64,000 bases of DNA from Fragilaria crotonensis (lineage: Eukaryota > Bacillariophyta > Fragilariophyceae > Fragilariales > Fragilariaceae): contig JAKSYS010000342.1 of NCBI GenBank assembly GCA_022925895.1, positions 1 to 64,000 on the forward strand. Direction: 5' to 3'. Below the pieces are notes generated by a model. That model was not told where the DNA came from and made no database searches. It saw nothing but the letters and a program-made list of their open reading frames with translations. Both the position numbers and the translations under genes were made by a program. Shown in pieces: positions 34,833 through 46,637 of the stretch; within the stretch, counting starts at the first letter, position 1, and each line of letters opens with the position of its first letter.

Positions 34833-37674
34833 ATGGCAGATGAAGAGTCCTCCTGGTGCTGCATGTTATGCGAAGTCGAGTGTGATTTCAATAGACATCA
34901 ACGGTCTCGACACAATAATAAACAAAATAAGAATGGAAGCACGATGTCAGAAGGAGAACAACACGAGCAAAATCGATCGTTAGATGCAAAGTCTGGGGGG
35001 ATTGACTCTCTGACGAGTGACCGATCACGCTTCATGCCATCTTCCGCGGAAATCGATGAACGCACGAGAGTGCTACCGGCACATCCAGCCAGTGTCAGCG
35101 GGGTTCGCGCTGCACCAAAGCGACATGAATCAGGGGACTCATCAGCCACATTCTCTTCATCTTCCTCTTCTTCCGGGCACGACGAAGCAGCACAAGTCAC
35201 GGCCAGCACGCTCAACAACACGTCTGCCCCCACCTCGGGCGAGGATGATCCTTCGGGGAGTAACGCAGATCAATCTGCTGAACAATCAGCAGACGAGTCG
35301 CGTTTGAAGAAACGAAAGCACCTTCCTAGTCCTGCAGCCGACTCTTCTCACAAACCAAAGGTCAGACGGTTGGACGTGTACGAACCCGATCATTCCAGTG
35401 GCAGTGGAACGGATGCTGGATACGCCGGTGAAGCCTCGTCCAGTGACAAGAGAGGCTCTTGCTCGTCACCTTCGCTGTCGTCGGGCGACGATCGAGGGCG
35501 TGGGAAGGCTAATCGCAACAACTCTGAATCGCCCTCGTCCTCGTCTATCCCAGATGATGATTCAAGTGACCCACTCAATTACAACTCTGATGGTATGGTC
35601 TATGAGACATCATCGGCGGAGGGATCGTCGGATGACTTGGAACCATATACTCCGCGCAAACTATCTGGTCTGAAGATGGAGCTAGCAACTCGTAGAAAGT
35701 TCCAGGGTCGCTCGGTGCTGCAGACGAACTACGAGTCAGCCATGTTTGAAAAACAAGTTTCCTTGAACAAACAGAGCCAATCAGGTAGCGCCGCCCGCAA
35801 AGTTCTGACTGACGCACCGACGAATCAGATTGGACAGAATCTCAATGGTAAACCCGCTATCTTTAGTCTCAGCTCTGATCTCATGGTGCATTGCATGACA
35901 TTCCTGGAGCCTCCTCAAGTTCATGACTTACTCACGATGCCCTTGTCGCGTGAATGGCGATCGAGCTTTACAATGCCTCAGGATGTATGGAGAGTTCTGT
36001 GCCTTACGGAACCCTTCAAGGCCAAGTTTGAGCCTGATGGTAATGACAGCGATGACAGTTCAGCGTCCGGACATTCCGGGTTGGAAGTCAAGCACCTGCT
36101 GGGACAGTACCGACTGCTTTACACATCCTTTGTCAAGTGCTTACGGTATCTCGAACGTATCAAAGATGATGTGATGAATGGTCGTCCACCATCTGCCGTT
36201 GGATATGGTGGGGCTACAGGCATGACACCCCTTCGTAAAAATGAGAACTTGAAAACCTTTCTCCGTCGCGCGAGGAGCATCATCGTTAAGAACAAGCAGG
36301 AATGTATGTCAGACTCAGATGAGTTTTCGTCCGATGATACATCTTTGTCCGATCATGTTGGTGTCACTGATCAACAGGGGTTGCAAACTGGCGTCACATG
36401 GGTTCCGGCTTCGGGACGAAAGAGGAAGAAGAAGCCTGCTGTTCAGGAGACAGTCGGAGGTCCTAAATTCGGTCACTCCCAACTTACACAAAGACCTTTG
36501 GGACCATCTAAGGATGGCCAAGCTGGCAACGTCAATTTGCCTTGGTCTTGCGCGATTTACTCGATTGTCAACTGGATGGTAGTATTTGCCGATGTGGAGG
36601 GTATCCAGACCATGTGCTTGAAAGCCTTATCCTTCCTACTAGAAGATGAGAGTCAACGAACGACTGCTCAGCGCGCAGGCCTCACAGATATCGTACTTCG
36701 TGGTATGCTACTCTTTCCTGACAGCGTGCAGCTCCATACTGCGGCATTTCATGCCATCGTTCTTCTGGCTCGTCCTCTTGGAGGTCGAGAGGGTATGCTT
36801 TTTCATTGCTCCATGGTGAGCTCGTCTGGCATCTTTCATGATGGATCAAGCTCGGGAAAGAATGGAATCGCGATCATGCTGGACTCGATGAGACGGTTCC
36901 AATCCGATGAGGTCCTGCAAGCAATGAGTTGTTGGTCGCTCGTCAATGTTGCCCTTGCCCCTTCTCAAAAGGCCGTACTTGTGAAGCTCGGTGGTATTTC
37001 AGTTGTGGCGAATTCAATGATGCAACACCCATTTGACGCGGAGGTACAATTCAGAGCCCTCTTCGCGCTCATCAACCTCGTAATTCCATGTAAGTTCATT
37101 TATGGGACGAAAGCTCGCCACTTTGACTTGACGATGAACGTTGTGAACTCACCATCTTGCGCCTTCTCCTCTTTCAGCTGTTAATTTGGCAGACGGCGAG
37201 GAGGCCAACGCCAACCAAGATCTCCAAGCTGCGCTTGGTGAGGTCAACACTACAAGCGAAAAGGAAATGCTGGACGACGCAGTTGGCCAGATCGCGAACC
37301 TTGTGGTTGTTGCGATGAAAAACTTCTGCGCCAGCGAATCCATCCTGAACCGAGCTTGTCTTGTCCTTCACAACTTGTCTCTCACGGACGAGTATCACAC
37401 TACTTTGCTATGGACTCCGAACTGCTATCAAATGCTGGACTGGTGCCTAGCCAATTACCGTACGGATCAAGTTTTGCAGCAAAGTGCTGCAGGGACTCTT
37501 CACCGCCTTCAAGCAACTCTTTCCGCCAATGACGATTTGCGCCAACGATTTGCGTCGTCTCTACAATCTCAACAACAAACTTGTCTCGAACGAGTCCATC
37601 GAGAAGCCCAGCTCCTGCATCAAAGAGAAGGGCAACTTTCTGCCTTGCGAATCCAAGCGCCGCAAGAACCCTAA
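34833..37674 (+). CDS. F-box / armadillo-like repeat protein (2 exons)
   Basis: Exons 34833-37089 and 37178-37674 with an 88-base intron (GTAAGT donor, TTTCAG acceptor); 917 residues. The N-terminus has a compact Cys/His cluster (CCMLCEVECDFNRHQRSRH), spaced like a short zinc finger. Residues ~30-290 are a Ser/Asp-rich disordered region with KKRKH and KPKVRR basic motifs. An F-box-like segment lies at ~339-397 (FSLSSDLMVHCMTFLEPPQVHDLL...VWRVLCLTEPF). From ~570 to the end are alpha-helical repeats resembling armadillo repeats (GIQTMCLKALSFLLED, VQFRALFALINLVIP, RACLVLHNLSL). The layout suggests a substrate receptor of an SCF-type ubiquitin ligase in the nucleus, but no specific orthologue is recognised. 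Confidence 0.72.
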
Positions 37675-38009
37675 ATACACACAGCTTGTCCATCGCTTGT
37701 TGTTTGTAATTCTAGTATCAGCACTCCGAACATAATACATCAACCTGCTTCATCATACTATAACATAATCATAGCTTCTAATATTCACTCAACACAGTCA
37801 GTCACGTCGTGATTCGTGATGCATCGTTCACCTGTCCTTTCATGTTCGTACTCATTCTGTCATTCACTCTGTCTACCCCGTTTGTGATGTGTGAAGGACA
37901 GACGTCGCTCGTGGGATTGGCTCGTATGACGCACGCGTGTGACATGTCGCTACTGGCTGTGCACTGTGCACAAATCCCCACACAAGCATTACACAGCCAC
38001 ATCTTCATC
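37675..38009. other. Spacer between F-box and ABM genes
   Basis: About 335 bases. The ABM frame is open upstream to an ATG at 37809 encoding another hydrophobic start, but ATG 38010 gives a cleaner signal peptide, so I leave this stretch as upstream region. Confidence 0.4.
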
Positions 38010-38821
38010 ATGAGCACAACTTTGGGCAATCCTATTCGTCCTGTCATTAGTACCATTCGTAACTTCTTCTTCCTTGTTGTCTTCGCCGTCTTGTCAGCAA
38101 CAACAACAACGACTTCCACTGTTTGCATGGCATTCTCGGGTCCGATGATTGCTCTCAACGTCAAAGTCAGCGTGAAACCCGAACGCCGTCAAGATTTCTT
38201 GACTGTGATTCAAAAGGATGCCGAACAAACTCTCCTGACGGAACCGGGAGCCTTACAATTTACTGTTGGTGAAGATGTGGAGAAGGAAAATGTATTTTAT
38301 TTTCACGAACAGTACAAGTCCATGGCGGATGTTGACTATCACAAATCGACAAGTCACTTTGCCGAATGGACCGAATTTCAAAAACGGATCCATTTTCAGA
38401 ACCACTTGTGGTTGATATCTTTCAGTGCAACGACAGGAGCAACAATGTCGGCGACGAATCAACAGAAGAAACAGCAACAACGACTCCTATTATTACAACG
38501 AAACAACCGGTGTTCTGTTTAAATGTTCAACTCTGCATTCAACCACAAGTGCGCGACGAATTCCTCAAGGTAATTTTGAACAATCAAAAGGGAAGCAGAG
38601 AGGATGAGCCGCTGTGTTTGCAGTATGACTTTGGCGAGAATGTCAATACGCCCAACGTGTTTCATTTTCATGAACAGTATGTCGGAGAAGATGCCGGTAA
38701 GGAAGGCTTTCTCGCCCATCAGGCTTCTCCACACTTTGCTGTCTGGGAGGAGTTTGCCGCCAAGGGCAGTGACGTCTTTACGAAGGACCCAGTGGTTACC
38801 TTGTTTCGCACCATCTTTTAA
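38010..38821 (+). CDS. Tandem ABM-domain (dimeric alpha-beta barrel monooxygenase-like) protein, probably plastid-targeted
   Basis: Residues 1-46 from ATG 38010 form a signal peptide (STIRNFFFLVVFAVLSAT) ending in CMAFSGP, similar to the ASA-FAP motif that directs proteins into diatom plastids. Two antibiotic-biosynthesis-monooxygenase-type domains follow. The first has IALNVKVSVKPERRQDFLTVIQ and VFYFHEQYKSMADVDYHKSTSHFAEW; the second has FCLNVQLCIQPQVRDEFLKVI and VFHFHEQYVGEDAGKEGFLAHQASPHFAVW. The fold usually acts as a dimer, so the tandem copy may be a built-in dimer. The domains lie in different frames: the run of five A at about 38380 would read through if it had six, so a consensus error is likely. 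Substrate unknown. Confidence 0.78.
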
Positions 38822-38952
38822 GAACGGGTGTGAGCGGGGAGCAGTAGAATGCTTGGCATGCTAGCGTTATTAAATACACTTCAAACTGTAAATCCACACT
38901 GAATCAGTAGAATAACCGAAACAACTAATAGAGTGATGTTTGTCATAATTTA

Positions 38953-40068
38953 TCACTTCTTACTATTAGTATCCTCCTTCGTCGGCGCCGATGTGGGTGC
39001 GTCCGCAACAGGTGTTGTTGCTGGGACATCCGGGTCTAGAGCAGGAGTTGCAGGAGGCACGTTCGCTGCAGAAGGCACTGTCGCCGTGACGCTGCTGGCA
39101 GTAGTTGATGTTGTAGCCGGCGGTGGTGCTACCGCGGCGGCCACTGGTTGTTGCTGTTGACGCAGGTGGTGCAGCTGGTTGCGATGTTGATGTTGGCATT
39201 GGTGAGGTTGTTCTGGTCGTTGTCGATGGAGTATTCATTATGAGTTGCGACAATACTTCTTCCACTTGCGCTTCAAAATCTCGTGTGACAATCCCGTAAT
39301 CGGATTCTCTACCATTGAATTTGACACAATTATGACAAATGAGGAGTAACTGGTGGTGCAAATCAGAGTACGATTGAATGATGGATGCAGAAATCATTTT
39401 TCGGATGAGTTGCAAGTCAATGGGGAATAAAATCCTGTCCGTATATCCTGAGCTTCCTTGGGATTGACGGATCGTCGAAAGACTCCCGCAGTCCGATGAG
39501 ATGACACACGTTTCCATGCGGCCACCAATTGTGTCGGATCGTCATGTTTCCGATGATACTCGGGATGTGCTTCCAATTCCAACAGTGATTGATAGCGCTC
39601 AAGTGCTTGCGCGTCAGTTTTTCGTTTTCCTTGTTGCTGTTGTTGTTGATGATGTTGTTGTTGCAGCGCTCGTCGCGATGATGTCGGAGGCAAGGGCACC
39701 GCCAGTGGTTCCCGAAGTCGTCCCAGTAAACTGCTGATTGTAAAAAATCGGTCTGGAGGAGCAAACTCAGTATTTAGTATTTGATCCACTAACGTCGTTT
39801 CGGCTTGATCCATCGATTCATTCACCAAGGCCTTCTCGAGCAGGGCAATGTCAGCCAGGAGTGCAGCTTCACATTCTGTAGCTTCAGTCACCATCTGATT
39901 GAGTTCATGAATTGGTAACCCATCCGTAAGTCGAAACAACGTCGGAGGGATAAGTTTTTCAACTGAAGCGGCATCGACTGCCTTGGATGTGGGGATAGCG
40001 GCTGAGGCAGGACCTGTACCTGAACCTGTTGGTGGTGTAGTCACAGTCGTCGTCGTCTCAGGAGTCAT
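38953..40068 (-). CDS. Bromodomain protein (apparent frameshifts)
   Basis: From ATG 40068 (MTPETTTT) the protein has a helical region (LIPPTLFRLTDGLPIHELNQMV...CEAALLADIALLEKAL), FTISSLLGRLREPLAVPLPP, a poly-Gln block, and then a bromodomain: WKRVSSHRTAGVFRRSVNPKEA continuing in another frame as YTDRILFPIDLQLIRKMI, SYSDLHHQLLLICHNCVKFNG (the Asn-containing acetyl-lysine pocket) and YGIVTRDFEAQVEEVL. The order resembles Brd8/NuA4-type bromodomain subunits. One missing base near 39443 splits the bromodomain, and another shift near 39150 separates it from an Ala/Pro/Thr-rich tail ending at 38953. Both sides are well conserved, so I treat the gene as real. It is divergent from the CSB gene, 0.5 kb away. 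Confidence 0.78.
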
Positions 40069-40586
40069 GGTCAATTCATCAGCGTCTGGTACAAATTTGC
40101 AACGCGTTGCGCTTCTTCTGCTAGTAGAGGAGGGCGGTTCGTGTACAGTCCCCCGCCGCACTGGCTTTGCGCACTGTGGACTTCTATGACATACTGTAGT
40201 GGGGCACAGTAAGTACGGAGTACGGAGCACTTCGTTAAACTCAGAGTACCAGTACTCCGGTACAAGTACTGTACCATCGTGAGACGTGGTTCCGACGTCC
40301 AGATTCCAGACGCCCATTTCCCACCCTCCTCCCACCAACACGACCGAAAATCCCCGCACGCTGACTCGGCAATCAAAATTCCAAATTGTCTCCCCGATCA
40401 GGAACGTTGGCGGGAAGTTTCTTTGGTTTCTCGTTCATATGCTCATTCAACGTTATACGCTGCTTATGTTGCATTGTCAAACGGGAGACAGCGACCCTCT
40501 TGTCTCTTGTTCTCTCTCATGTCACAATCCCAAGAGACATCATTTAAATTGTCAATAACTACCTACGACTGAGGCCAAATCCCAGC
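40069..40586. other. Shared divergent promoter, bromodomain protein / CSB
   Basis: The 518 bases between two outward-facing chromatin genes should drive both. It contains a cluster of GTACTCC/GGAGTAC and TACCAGTACTCCGGTAC-like words at about 40205-40275, on the bromodomain side. Confidence 0.5.
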
Positions 40587-43500
40587 ATGACAACGTATGA
40601 AATGGGAGAAAGCGCGGAAGCCGAATTGTTGGCCATGGTGGGTGGTACGGTCGAAGACATGAGTCATTACGAAGAACAAGTCATTCAACAAGCAGAACGA
40701 TCGACGGCACCTCTACTAACTAGTAATAACAGCAGCAACAGCAGGAATGGTGGTGTTGCGACGTTGGGATTTCGTGGGTTGGTCCATGCGTTGGCACCGT
40801 CGTATTCTCATCGAAAAACCGGCAAAGCATCGTCATCCAATCCAGCCGATGTGACACATTTCCAAACTGTCCTTGCCAGAACCAGAAAGGAACTCAAAGA
40901 ATTGAATGATGAATCGCATCGTTCACAAATTCTCAGAATCAAGGAACAACTTATTTTGGTGTACTTGTCAGAAAAACTCATCAAGGATGATGTTCCAGTG
41001 CAAATTGCTAGAGAAATAGCCGCGGAGCATCAACGAATATATCAGATTCAAAATCATACTGGTGTTACATCTGATGCGGCTGATGATGTTCGTCCAAAAG
41101 CTGATACGAGATCAGCATTATCGAACAAACCCCTAGGTGAGGTATCCGTCGATCAACAGCAGGAATCAGAACCAAAACGGAAACGTCGGAGATTGCAGGC
41201 TTGGAAGTCACAACAGCAACAGGAAACCATGACATCCACAACTAGTAATAAGGAGGCGGACATGGAACGAAGCCACATTTTGAAGCAAAAACGGAAAGAG
41301 CGACAGGAGCGTCGTCGAAAACGTTTGGCACAGCTACTGCGAATTAATGACGCCAGTGATGATAATGATCTTGAGGATGAAGTGGAGTTTGATGATGAGA
41401 CCAATAGTAAAATGCCGGCACGTCAAAATCTACTATCTGATGATGAACAAGAAACGCAGCAGTTCGGAGACGCATACGACGAATTCAACCCAAAAGTAGG
41501 TGTTGCGTTGCGGCCACGTCAGGAACAACCGCAACTTAAAGTCGATTGTCCCTTGTGTTTTCAGCCAGTTCCATATAACAGTGGTGACGTACCGGATGCA
41601 GTACTGTCCATTCATATTGATCAGTGTCAGAAAAGCGGACGTCGCCTTCGCCGACGACCAACGACTTATGCTGAAATGGATACTGTGGACGATGATGATC
41701 ACTATTTGGACGCGAAACCACCGAGAACGCGCTCGTCGACTCGCCGCAACTCATCAACTCCGAAAAAGGCAAAGAAGGAGTTACCATCCATTCCTGCAGT
41801 GTCATCTGCATTGGATGACTTGGAGGAGTGGGTCTATGAAGATCGTGTCGATGATTGGATTGAGAATGGCTTGTCGAAAATGAAGAAAATGGCAGAACGA
41901 GACAGTGATGAAGTGGCTCCAGGCGCTGTTGTGTACAGTGATAGACTCCACATCCCTGCTTGGGTGAACAACCGATTATTTCCTTATCAACGACTTGGTG
42001 TGCAATGGATGTGGGAACTGCATCAACAGGAAGCGGGCGGGATTGTCGGGGACGAAATGGGTCTGGGGAAAACCGTTCAAGTATGCTCCTTCCTCGGTTG
42101 CATGGCGGCATCTCGCCTGCTCAAATCAGTTCTGATTGTGTGTCCAGCAACCATGCTGCGGCACTGGCTCCAAGAACTCGCAGTATGGGCGCCAGGGTTG
42201 CGTCGCATCCTCGTTCACAAATCCGGCGAGACGGATGGGGCTTCTCGAATTCTTTCAGGTAGCTTACTGAAATCCATGAACCAGTGGTTAAAAAATGCTC
42301 GAGCGGACAGGTTGTACGAACCCATCGATGAACAGGACTTTATCGAAAACGATGAAGATTCGTTCGTTGGGACTGGTTATACTTTTGTGACATCCTATGA
42401 AAACTTACGTCGTTTTCCTGATTTGTGGACTTCTCACCGATGGAGCTATGTTGTGTTGGACGAAGGCCAGAAAATTCGAAATCCTGATAGCGATATTACT
42501 CTTGTGTGCAAGAGACTACGGACTCCGCATCGACTCCTTCTGTCTGGAACTCCAATTCAGAATGATTTGAAGGAGCTGTGGACGCTTTTCGACTTTGTCT
42601 TTCCCGGACGACTCGGCACACTTCCAGCGTTCGAGACTGAGTTTGCCGAGCCCATCAAGAGAGGGGGCTTCTCAAATGCATCACCAATGCAGGTACAGCT
42701 CGCGTACCGGTGTGCGCTTGTGCTCAAGGACCTTATCAATCCATACCTCCTGCGTCGCCAGAAAAAGGACATTGAAGAAGTTAGTCGCATGCCAGGGAAA
42801 ACTGAGCAAGTCCTCTTCTGCCGCCTAAGCAAAGTGCAACGTAAACTTTTGAAAATTACCTTCAAAGTGATGAGGTGAGGAATATTTTGCGGGGATCCTC
42901 GCTGCTCTTTCGGTCCATTACCATTCTCCGCAAGATTTCCAATCACCCTGATCTCGTGTGCGATCCTACGGACACTGCTTACGAACAGTTCGCCCGCAGT
43001 GGCTTCAGCGAAATTGTGGATTCAGGCGACAGTGACGACGATGACAGCGATGTTGACAACGTTGAGTCAGTTGTAGAACGATCTGGAAAACTTGAAGTCC
43101 TTGCCAAGATCTTGCCCCTCTGGAAGAAACAAGGCCACCGCGTTCTCATCTTTTGCCAGTGGACGAAAATGCTTAACATCTTACAACGCTTCGTAATGGC
43201 AAATGGCTGGAAGTTTGGCCGTATGGATGGCAAGACGTCGGTATCCTCTCGACAGACCTTGGTGGATGCGTTCAATGAGGATGAATCATATTTCATATTG
43301 CTCATGACCACTCGCACGGGTGGTGTAGGAGTTAATTTGACCGGCGCCAATCGTGTGATCATCTATGATCCAGATTGGAACCCCCAAACTGACTCACAGG
43401 CTCGCGCCCGGAGTCATCGATTCGGTCAAACCAAGCCAGTTACCATCTATCGACTAATCACCGCCGGAACGATTGAGGAGAAGATATATCATCGTCAAAT

Positions 43501-44341
43501 CTTCAAGACTGCACTGACCAACCGAGTGCTGCAAGACCCGAAGCAGAAGCGACTATTTTCACAGCGAGACCTACAGGATTTGTTCACGCTCAAGGCTGAT
43601 GACGGAAGTGTCATCCGAGGAGGTCAGGGAGTAACGGAACTAGGCACAATTACAAAGGGGCAAGGAGTTGTTGATCCGGAAGCAGTTGCCAGTAGGAACA
43701 AGGTCGATGATGACGATGACAATGACGATATGGCAACCTTGGAGACTGTTATGAAAAGTAAGGGACTTGCAGGAGTGTTTGATCATGACTTTGTCGATAC
43801 AAGCGACGTGAAGAAGAGTCTCGCAGTACGCGAGATGGAGGAGAAAGCCAAACAAGTTGCAGCTGAGGCAATCAAGGCCTTGCAAGCCAGTGCTGCCAAC
43901 AAGCGCGACCAGTTCGAGCCGACTTACACTGGCTCCGAGGAAACCGCCTCAGGTCGCTTCGGGCATGGTGGGATGTTGGCAAGAATGCCAAACAGCTCGT
44001 TTGGGCGACAAGGTTCAGGTAATAACTTCGCTGGGGCGGGCATCAACCGACGAGACTCCAACGGCGCTCCCAGCTCCAAGAATCTGCTAGCGAGCTTGAA
44101 GGGCATGGCGCAATCGTCGAGTGGCGGGGTTGTCGACCCCGAGACTAGTCGCTATGCTGCCCTTTTGCAACGCATCCAAACCTATATTCAACGAAATGTG
44201 TATCGCGGAGGGCCAACGACTGATGACGTTTTAAAGGAATTTGGCGATGTTCCCCCTAGTGATGCTAGCATCTTTCGTCGCCTACTCAACTCGGTTGCTA
44301 AGGTGGACCGCGGCCGATGGAGTCTTAAGGATATGGAGTGA
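40587..44341 (+). CDS. ERCC6: CSB/ERCC6/Rad26-type SNF2 ATPase, transcription-coupled repair (apparent frameshift)
   Basis: CSB binds stalled RNA polymerase II and starts transcription-coupled repair. About 1250 residues. The N-terminus is acidic and coiled (ELLAMVGGTVEDMSHYEEQV) with many basic clusters (KRKRRR, RRKRLAQL). The SNF2 ATPase starts near residue 450: LFPYQRLGVQWMWELH, DEMGLGKT (motif I, ~488), VLDEGQKIRNP (motif II; the IRNP context is typical of this subfamily), LLSGTPIQND. The second lobe has HRVLIFCQWTKML, TTRTGGVGVNLTGAN and ARSHRFGQTKPVTIYRL, then TIEEKIYHRQIFKTAL. The C-terminal ~70 residues look like a winged helix. At about 42855-42870 one missing base in AAAATT splits KLLK from YLQSDEVRNILRG; both sides are conserved, so consensus error is likely. 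Confidence 0.92.
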
Positions 44342-45023
44342 TCTTAATGTAGTCTTTTGTTGTCAGGGTCAGGGTCAGGGTCAGGGTCAGGGTCAGGGTC
44401 AAATGAATTTGACCTTGAACTCGGAATGACTACGCATAGAAATTGGTTGTGCATTCGCTCGCTAGATATTATAGAGTGCCATACTATCACATCAAACATA
44501 AAACCCAATGAGTGTACTCATATATAAAATATAATCAGAGTACTGTAGTAGCTTTTATGATCCGGTTCGCAACTTGCAACGTTCAGATGCACTCCCCGGA
44601 GTTTATTGGGTGTACGTTTAATTTGTGTATGGTCGACTGAACTACTCCACAGCGTTGTTTTCACAATACACTCATTTGTCCGGTACAAATTCATCATCGG
44701 TACTGATTACTGGGGACTGGAGTACTCCGAGTATGACATACGGCATCGTACTCGTGTTTTGGATTCCAGGTTCCGCGACCGACGTCAGTGAACAGGAGTT
44801 CAGTTTCTCAAATACATGGGGACAGGAGGTGCACGGACGGTGCTGTCACTCTCGTCGGCGACGCCAATCCCCTTGTCGTCGTGACAGAGGTTCTGAGGGA
44901 TATGATCAGCTGGTCAGCTACATTAAGTGTTAGGTCTCCCGACAGTGTCACCCAGGTATGCATTATACAATGCACCAGTTCCGAAAGCCTGTGTCTCAGG
45001 TGTCTGGTGGCTACCATTTGGCT
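44342..45023. other. Intergenic spacer, CSB to glycerol-3-phosphate dehydrogenase
   Basis: No gene seen. It contains a GGGTCA hexamer array at its left end and GTACTCCGAGTA-type words near 44710-44735. The promoter of the dehydrogenase gene must lie in its right part. Confidence 0.45.
44362..44402. repeat. GTCAGG/GGGTCA hexamer microsatellite (6 units)
   Basis: Six perfect TCAGGG units lie directly after the CSB stop codon (20 bases downstream). It resembles a telomere variant in form, but nothing else suggests a chromosome end, so it is most likely a simple repeat in the 3' UTR of CSB. Confidence 0.9.
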
Positions 45024-46430
45024 ATGACGACGACTCGATTACGATGGCGATGGCAATGGGTTGTGGCGTCGCTATTCCTTATAGCAGCTCTCGATCAACA
45101 ACTGCTCGCGTCTGCGTTCATGTCACTGCACAGAGCAAAGGTGACGGCGAGTGCCAAATCGAAGAGCGCCAGTGAGACGGGCAGCGTCTTCCCATCGAGA
45201 AGAAGGCGTGATCAACGCATCGATGCACGGCGCGCCTACATCGGCGGAACTTCTAGTCGCCAACCCACGAGTATCAGAGCATCGTCGACCCCTCCCCCTT
45301 ACCCAGTAAGAGTTGCTGTCATGGGAGGTGGAACTTCGGGATCGCGTTGGCAACTGTCTCTGCTCGCAATGGCATCCCGACGACGCTCTTGGTCAGAACA
45401 GAGGATGTGGCCAACGAAATAAACACAAAACACCGGCACCCTCGATACATGTCAGATCTAACATTACCCAACAACGTCCGTGCGACTACAAACCCAGCGA
45501 CGGCCCTCTCTGATGCTACCTACATCATTCACGCAGTCCCTTGCCAATACAGTCGAGAATTCTTAGAAGAAATCAAAGGTCACGTTCCGTACGGAACTCC
45601 ATCCTCAGTGCATCCAAGGGAATTGAAACGTCATCGCTGGGTTTTATGAATGACATTTTCAAAGAAACGTTGGGTGAAGACCGACCGTACGCCTTTTTGA
45701 GCGGTCCCTCGTTTGCCCGCGAAATCTGCCAGGGCGTTGCGACAGCCGTCGTGATTGCCTCGGATGACCTCATGCTGGCAAGCGATTTGGCCATGTTGCT
45801 GTCGGACGACTCCTTCCGAGTCTTCACCACCAAGGATGTGATTGGTGTCGAAGTTGGAGGTGCGGTCAAGAATGTCATCGCTCTGGCAGCTGGCATGTGT
45901 GAAGGACTCGGTCTTGGAACGAACGCCATGAGCGGTTTGGTGACACGTGGATGTGGAGAGATGAGACGATTGGGATTAACATTTGGTGCCATGCCCAGTA
46001 CATTGGCCGGCCTGTCTGGTACGTGACGTGATTTTAAACAACTGCTGGTGGTGGTGTTGTGTCATGAACCTTTTTCCCAATCGATTGTTGTCATCTAACT
46101 TGTTCGTCATTAGGAGTCGGTGACACCTTTGGTACTTGCTTTGGGCCGCTATCGCGCAACCGCAAGTTTGGATTTCGACTAGGTCAAGGAGAAACCATGG
46201 AAGAGATCCGCGCCTCCACAACGGAAGTTGCCGAAGGTGTTGATACCTCCATTGCACTTGTCAATCTAATCAAAGCAAAGTGCAAAGGGTATCGCATGGA
46301 TCTGAAATACCCCATCTTGTTTGGAGTTGCTGCTATACTGGAGGGGAAACAAACGCCGAAGGAAGGACTGGAGGGTCTAATGAGAATGCCTTTCATCATG
46401 GAGAATTTCGACGAGAGATACATGAACTGA
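45024..46430 (+). CDS. NAD-dependent glycerol-3-phosphate dehydrogenase, plastid-type (2 exons, apparent frameshifts)
   Basis: The enzyme converts dihydroxyacetone phosphate to glycerol-3-phosphate, the backbone of membrane and storage lipids. From ATG 45024 the start is [25 protein letters not shown]: a signal peptide ending in an ASAF cleavage motif, followed by a basic Ser-rich transit peptide to about residue 90. The NAD fold begins VRVAVMGGG then [14 protein letters not shown]; later motifs are [50 protein letters not shown] and [18 protein letters not shown], all GpsA signatures. A 95-base intron (46019-46113) splits LSG from VGDTF. Two single-base deletions, at GGTGGAAC (about 45331) and ACTCCATCC (about 45600), break the frame; both fit a shortened homopolymer. 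An ATG at 44958 is in frame but less likely. Confidence 0.9.
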
Positions 46431-46637
46431 AATGCCATTCTCATTTCCTAGCTACAAGCTGTAGTGTACAAGCCGATACTCTACTAGCGCCATGTCATAG
46501 ACTACCCTACAAGGGTGTGCGTAAATCTTGCAACGTGTGTACACTGGCAGTGCCAATTGCCAATAATCGGCAAGGTGGTGGTATTCATTAGAAACGCGCT
46601 CAGGCAATTGCAACTCCCATTACATATGTTCAATGTT

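Noticed and set aside
44362-44402. Interstitial telomere
   Set aside because: Only six units of a non-TTAGGG hexamer, within a gene island; a simple microsatellite explains it.
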